DNA of 64,000 nt from an uncultured Flavobacteriales bacterium. Lineage in GTDB: Bacteria > Bacteroidota > Bacteroidia > Flavobacteriales_G > Salibacteraceae. The position numbers and the translations under genes are program-made. Shown here one piece after another: positions 59,956 to 64,000 of the stretch; position 1 is the first letter of the stretch, and each line of letters opens with the position of its first letter. A model generated the notes under the pieces. That model did not search any database. It was not told the origin of the DNA and saw only the letters and a program-made list of their open reading frames with translations. The stretch covers positions 556,861 to 620,860 of the forward strand of contig CALSRJ010000001.1 in the NCBI GenBank assembly GCA_943788725.1, written 5' to 3'.

Positions 59956-60981
59956 GTGCAATCCAAGCCCTCCGAAATATTATTCAACGGCCTCCCAACG
60001 CTGGACGTCCGATCACCGGGTGAGTATAGTCAGGGCAGGGCTCCTGGTGCCATATCACTGCCCTTATTCACCGATGAAGAAAGGAAAGAGGTCGGCATTG
60101 CCTACAAGAAAAAAGGGTGGGACAAGGCAGTTTTACTAGGCCTTGACATGGTAGGCCCAAAAATGAGCGGCTTTGTGCAAGAGGCCCTAGCCGCCGCACC
60201 TGACAAGAAGGTGAATATGTATTGCTGGCGAGGAGGAATGCGCAGCGGATCCATGGCTTGGCTCTTAGAAACTTCAGGTTTTAAGGTCAACCTAATAGAG
60301 GGAGGATACAAAGCCTGGCGCAGAGAAGTCATGGCAACACTCGCGCACCCTTTTCACTTCATCAACCTAGGTGGATTAACTGGAGTCGGAAAAACCGACG
60401 TATTACTGGCCTTAAAGGCTCAAGGGGAACAAATCATTGATTTAGAAGCTACGGCACATCATACCGGATCGGCCTTCAATTCACATGAAGAAGAGCAGCC
60501 ATCTACGGAGCAATTTGAAAACATATTGGCGGAGCAACTTTTAAAGCTGGATCCTTCGAGACCCATTTGGATCGAAGACGAAAGTCGAAATATCGGGAAG
60601 GTGGTGATGAACCAAGCTTTATATGAAACTAAGCGCGCAGCACCTTTCGTACTGGTCAATCGGCCGAAGGAAGAACGCGTAGCGCACCTGTGCAAATTGT
60701 ACGGCAGCGTTCCGCTTGACATGCTCAAAGATTCGTTTCGTAAAATTGAAAAACGATTGGGCGGCCAATACTTGCAGGCCGCAATAGAATACTTAGAAGA
60801 TGGCAATCTACCTCCTGCCGCTAGGATTGCTCTGCAGTACTACGACAAGGCCTACATACACTCGATGGCAAAGCATGATCGCAAGCCCGTATTCTCTCTC
60901 AGTTTAAAGGAAATGTCACCCGAAGCAGGTGCAACCGCATTGATCGAATGGAAGAAAAGCACGAAGAACCTATCCGCCTGA
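59956..60981 (+). CDS. mnmH: tRNA 2-selenouridine synthase MnmH (SelU)
   Basis: A 341-aa enzyme that replaces sulfur by selenium at wobble 2-thiouridine (via a geranylated intermediate). The N-terminal rhodanese domain has LDVRSPGEYSQGRAPGA near residue 20 and the active Cys in MYCWRGGMRSGSM near 94. The C-terminal P-loop domain has LGGLTGVGKTDVLLAL. No ATG fits; GTG at 59956 gives the family N-terminus, whereas the ORF track extends 29 codons upstream through the promoter. It overlaps selD by 34 bp, so the pair are one unit. Confidence 0.93.
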   Translation: MQSKPSEILFNGLPTLDVRSPGEYSQGRAPGAISLPLFTDEERKEVGIAYKKKGWDKAVLLGLDMVGPKMSGFVQEALAAAPDKKVNMYCWRGGMRSGSMAWLLETSGFKVNLIEGGYKAWRREVMATLAHPFHFINLGGLTGVGKTDVLLALKAQGEQIIDLEATAHHTGSAFNSHEEEQPSTEQFENILAEQLLKLDPSRPIWIEDESRNIGKVVMNQALYETKRAAPFVLVNRPKEERVAHLCKLYGSVPLDMLKDSFRKIEKRLGGQYLQAAIEYLEDGNLPPAARIALQYYDKAYIHSMAKHDRKPVFSLSLKEMSPEAGATALIEWKKSTKNLSA

Positions 60982-62000
60982 CCCAATACAGCCATGGCGC
61001 GGGTTGCGGTTGCAAGATTGCGCCGGCTGATCTGGAGCGCATCTTAGAGAACGCACGCACAGACACGAACGATCCAAGCGTGTTGATTGGGAACAACACC
61101 TCAGACGATGCGGCAGTGATCGACATCGGCGATGGGCGGGCCTTGGTTACCACCACGGATTTTTTCATGCCGATCGTAGACAGCGCCATTGATTTTGGTC
61201 GCATTGCTGCGGCGAATGCGATCAGCGATGTTTACGCAATGGGGGGGTCACCTATCACAGCCATCGCCATCCTAGGATGGCCATTGGAACAATTGGGTGC
61301 TGCCTTAGCAGGTGAAGTCCTGAACGGCGCACGCGCGGTGTGCGAAGAGGCAGGCATCAGCCTTTCTGGAGGGCACAGCATCGAAAGCAGGGAGCCCTTC
61401 TTCGGCCTCTCAGTCACGGGTATCATCGATCAGCGACACATTAAATCCAACATCGGCGCAAAACCGGGAGACGTGCTCTTTCTCACCAAACCGATTGGTG
61501 TGGGCATCTTGACCACCGCACTGAAGCGAGGCCTATTGGATGATACGACCCTCTCTGCCGCAGTGAGCAGCATGTCTAGCTTGAATACTATTGGGGTACG
61601 ACTGGGAAGCATCGCGGGGGTTACCGCGTTGACGGATGTGACAGGCTTTGGCTTACTCGGGCATTTGATCGAAATGTGCGAGGGATCTGGAGTTAGTGCT
61701 AACGTGGATTTTGCGAACGTTCCTTTGATTGAGGAGCAAGTGCTCAATGAGCTTTTGGCGAAATTTGTCATGCCCGATAACACCATGCGAAATTTCAAAG
61801 CCTTCAACGAGAAGGTGTCCAAGCTCAATGCCCGAAAATTGCAGTTGCTGTGTGATCCACAGACGAGCGGTGGTTTATTGATAGCAGTAAACCCATCGTC
61901 CGAACATGAGGTGGGTGCATTGTTGCAAGAAGCTGGGTTATACCATCACCCGATTGGTCGAATAACAGAGCGACAGTCCCCGTTGGTGAACGTTGTTTAG
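60948..62000 (+). CDS. selD: Selenide, water dikinase (selenophosphate synthase)
   Basis: A 350-aa enzyme that makes selenophosphate, the selenium donor. The N-terminal YSHGAGCGCK has catalytic Cys and Lys (C20 and K23, the equivalents of E. coli C17 and K20). The glycine-rich ATP-binding region includes NTSDDAAVIDIGDG, MGGSPITAIAI and SLSGGHSIESREPFFG, and the late TDVTGFGLLGHLIEMC is also typical. Cys rather than Sec is used. It begins inside mnmH. No selA, selB or selC is visible here. Confidence 0.96.
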   Translation: MEEKHEEPIRLTQYSHGAGCGCKIAPADLERILENARTDTNDPSVLIGNNTSDDAAVIDIGDGRALVTTTDFFMPIVDSAIDFGRIAAANAISDVYAMGGSPITAIAILGWPLEQLGAALAGEVLNGARAVCEEAGISLSGGHSIESREPFFGLSVTGIIDQRHIKSNIGAKPGDVLFLTKPIGVGILTTALKRGLLDDTTLSAAVSSMSSLNTIGVRLGSIAGVTALTDVTGFGLLGHLIEMCEGSGVSANVDFANVPLIEEQVLNELLAKFVMPDNTMRNFKAFNEKVSKLNARKLQLLCDPQTSGGLLIAVNPSSEHEVGALLQEAGLYHHPIGRITERQSPLVNVV

Positions 62001-62755
62001 TCCAGGATCAGTCCTACGGGACAGTGATCGCTGCCTTCCATATCGTTGAGGATTACAGCGTCCTTCAGCCGTCCTTTGAGCTGTTGGCTGGCCAAGAAAT
62101 AATCGATCCGCCATCCAATGTTTCTGGCGCGCGCATTGGCCCGGAAACTCCACCAGCTGAACTTCTCTTCTTCCGGATAGAAATGACGAAACGTGTCGAT
62201 GAAGCCAGCACCTAGTAGTGCATCCATACCGTCTATCTCTGTTTGGGTGTACCCAGGCGTCTTGTTGTAATTTGATTTATCGTTTTTGATGTCGATAGGT
62301 CGGTGGGCAACGTTGAGGTCGCCACAGATAACGACCGGTTTAGCGGCTTCCAATCCTTGGATGTACGCCTTGAAATCAATGTCCCATTGAGCGCGGTAAT
62401 CGAGTCGAGCCAGGCCATTTTGCGAATTGGGCGTATAGACCGTTACCAACCAAAAGTCATCGTATTCCGCCGCTAACACTCGGCCTTCTTTGTCGTGTTG
62501 CGCTATGCCCATATCAGCCACCACCTGCTTGGGCTCAGCCTTACTCAAGATCGCGGTTCCCGAATATCCCTTCTTCTCTGCACTGTTGCTGTATATGTGG
62601 TAGTCCATTCCGAAGAGGGTCTCCCTCACTTGCTCGTCTTGCGCCTTGGTCTCTTGCAGGCAAAGTACGTCAGGGCTCATTTCTTCTACCTTCTCAAAAA
62701 ATCCTTTCCCTGCAGCAGCCCGCACCCCATTCACATTCCACGATAACAATTTCAT
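61997..62755 (-). CDS. xth: Exodeoxyribonuclease III
   Basis: A 252-aa AP endonuclease/3'-exonuclease of base excision repair. The start at 62755 (MKLLSWNVNGVRAA) is preferred; the longer ORF adds 12 leader residues. Metal and catalytic residues lie in LCLQETKAQ near 45, VICGDLNVAHRPID near 145, and EGSDHCPVGL at the C-terminus (catalytic Asp-His). It is convergent with selD, sharing 4 bp at the stop codons. Confidence 0.96.
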   Translation of the reverse strand: MKLLSWNVNGVRAAAGKGFFEKVEEMSPDVLCLQETKAQDEQVRETLFGMDYHIYSNSAEKKGYSGTAILSKAEPKQVVADMGIAQHDKEGRVLAAEYDDFWLVTVYTPNSQNGLARLDYRAQWDIDFKAYIQGLEAAKPVVICGDLNVAHRPIDIKNDKSNYNKTPGYTQTEIDGMDALLGAGFIDTFRHFYPEEEKFSWWSFRANARARNIGWRIDYFLASQQLKGRLKDAVILNDMEGSDHCPVGLILD

Positions 62756-62866
62756 GTCCTTCAATTTGGCGTAAATGTAGGATGTCTGCATGTCCTTGCC
62801 AACTCATTGGCTTCCACAACCGTCAATTCAAATAGAATTCGGAGACTTGCACTACAAATGCGCATC

Positions 62867-63730
62867 ATGAAACTACCATTGACCCTACTCATCCTCTGCT
62901 TGGCATCCATGACTTTTGGACAAAGTGTAGTGCACGAAGTAGGCATCGCCCAATCCAACGATGACGTTGAGCAAGAAGGCGATTTTGTATCACTGAACGA
63001 TCTCGAACTCGACCTAGGCTGGAATCAAGGTGAGGAAAGCAAGATTGGACTGATCTTTCGCAATGCGAACATCGATCCCGGAGCAAGCATCGATTCGGCA
63101 TACTTGCGCCTTATGCTTCAAAGCGCGCTAAGCGACTCCCTTACGGTGAGCATTCATCTGGAGTCGGAGCCCTTTCCATTAAAATACGCAGACACCATCG
63201 GCATTGATGAAGGGAGATCCTATGTCTCAACCATCGTGGAGTGGACCCTTGCCCCAGCAACAGCTGGAACCGTGGTAAAATCCCCAGATCTCAGTACACT
63301 GATCCAAGAAGGCATTGCTTTGCAAAACTGGGGACCAAGTTCAGGCCTCAATTTTCTTTTGACCCCCAACACGATCGACGATTCCGTGTATCTAGAAGCA
63401 GAGTTCTTTTCGTTCGATCAGAATGATCCAACGCGCCGCCCGCGCCTTTTCATCGAATTGGATGGAAGTTTCATCAACGGCATAGCCGCCTCTGCTCCAT
63501 CCTCAGCGAACGTTGTTGTCTTTCCCAATCCGAGTGCTGGACTTGTAACGATCAACGCTTCAAGCGCCATCAAATCGCTTACGTTGCGTGACACACAGGG
63601 GCGAGTGGTATACTTTCGACAGGGATTGCATTCCGTTCAGGAAAACCTGACCGTAGAAGCACCTGGCATCTATTTTCTGGAAGCAGTATCGGAAAACGGA
63701 AGAGAAGTAAAACGCCTGATCGTTCGGTAG
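62867..63730 (+). CDS. Secreted DNRLRE/CBM-like protein with T9SS sorting domain
   Basis: A 287-aa protein; the start MKLPLTLLILCLASMTFGQ gives a signal peptide. The first 190 mature residues form a beta-sandwich with SNDDVEQEGDFVSLNDLELD, IGLIFRNANIDPGASIDSAY and SPDLSTLIQEGI. This fold often accompanies surface phosphoesterases in Bacteroidota. A type A C-terminal domain follows, starting VVVFPNPSAGLVTINASSA. No catalytic domain is present, so it is probably a binding or structural surface protein. Confidence 0.85.
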   Translation: MKLPLTLLILCLASMTFGQSVVHEVGIAQSNDDVEQEGDFVSLNDLELDLGWNQGEESKIGLIFRNANIDPGASIDSAYLRLMLQSALSDSLTVSIHLESEPFPLKYADTIGIDEGRSYVSTIVEWTLAPATAGTVVKSPDLSTLIQEGIALQNWGPSSGLNFLLTPNTIDDSVYLEAEFFSFDQNDPTRRPRLFIELDGSFINGIAASAPSSANVVVFPNPSAGLVTINASSAIKSLTLRDTQGRVVYFRQGLHSVQENLTVEAPGIYFLEAVSENGREVKRLIVR

Positions 63731-63732
63731 GC

Positions 63733-64000
63733 TTATTCGGAAACGGAAAGCCGCAATTGTTGGAACTTTGCGCCGTCTTTGATGGATAGCATGTACACAC
63801 CCGGCGACAAAGATGCTTCGCGCACATCAAAGCTGAAGAGCGGCGCAGAAATCCTATCGTACTGATACACCAACCTACCGTCCAACGAATAAACGCCGAG
63901 GGAAACTCGATCCGTTTGAGCATCCATGAAAAGGTTGACGTTACCGCTCGAAGGGTTTGGATATACCTGAGCCCGCTTCAATGGATCTGCGCTATCGGAA
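63733..64000 (-). CDS. C-terminal part of a T9SS cargo protein (partial)
   Basis: The last 89 codons of a protein that continues beyond the window. The stop is TAA at 63733. AQVYPNPSSGNVNLFMDAQT, LGVYSLDGRLVYQYD and SPGVYMLSIKDG are a type A T9SS sorting domain. The ORF-track start at 63981 is a TTG inside the domain and is not the real start. The type of cargo cannot be judged. Confidence 0.85.
   Translation of the reverse strand, partial: SDSADPLKRAQVYPNPSSGNVNLFMDAQTDRVSLGVYSLDGRLVYQYDRISAPLFSFDVREASLSPGVYMLSIKDGAKFQQLRLSVSE

Overview
The window looks like chromosomal DNA of a member of the Bacteroidota, most likely Flavobacteriales. I base this on five things: type IX secretion (T9SS) C-terminal sorting domains on several secreted proteins; a PorP/SprF-family protein; many Bacteroidota-style lipoproteins; repeated TAnnTTTG promoter elements just upstream of genes; and the near absence of Shine-Dalgarno sites. 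I cannot name the genus from sequence alone. Most of the window is housekeeping DNA with dense operons, many of them using ATGA or TTGA stop-start overlaps.

Layout. 1-5.8 kb: thioredoxin reductase, an MFS carrier, a lipoprotein, tRNA-Pro(GGG), a YdeI/OmdA-like protein and a FucP/GluP-type sugar carrier. 5.7-11.4 kb: a minus-strand carbohydrate operon (CBM9-like lipoprotein, GH28-like beta-helix enzyme, small exported unknown, GH78 alpha-L-rhamnosidase), probably for pectin or another rhamnose-containing glycan; the sugar carrier converges on it. 11.4-19.6 kb: lipoproteins and orphan proteins, a pentapeptide-repeat protein, a 54-codon small ORF with its own terminator, an SLC13/DASS carrier, a T9SS esterase, a decayed toxin beside an intact antitoxin, a duplicated stub of the esterase 3' end, and a 599-aa uncharacterised protein. 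19.6-30.5 kb: peroxiredoxin, c-di-AMP cyclase, the ruvX-def-TPR operon, and divergently a long operon dapD-GT9-unknown-cca-pRiA4b-like-miaA. 30.5-45.6 kb: LuxR-type regulator, RNase Z, STAS protein, pyrR-pyrB, ribosomal protein S1, an M48 protease-hydrolase-OM protein-VWA-like run, fabG, intergenic repeats, PorP/SprF and sucD. 45.7-52.2 kb: PagL-like protein, beta-propeller lipoprotein, mnmE, a small accessory patch with an IS982-like element, and an MbnP-like T9SS protein. 52.3-58.2 kb: multi-PAS histidine kinase plus single-domain response regulator, DUF3820 protein, YheT-like hydrolase and a DEAD-box helicase. 58.2-64 kb: a broken formate-THF ligase gene, the selenouridine pair mnmH-selD, exonuclease III and two T9SS cargo proteins, the last cut by the window edge.

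How the parts connect. tRNA function is unusually well represented: tRNA-Pro, cca, miaA, rnz, mnmE, mnmH and selD. MnmE and MnmH/SelD act on the same wobble uridine (U34). No CRISPR array, prophage or complete defence island is visible. The most unusual items are: the decayed toxin with intact antitoxin set between two copies of an esterase tail; the fhs C-terminus broken by four indels and a nonsense codon; a histidine kinase with two H-box domains but one ATPase; a structured palindromic intergenic repeat; several genes whose promoter element lies only 4-9 nt before the start codon; and the conserved-looking 54-aa ORF ending in CVGCGS.
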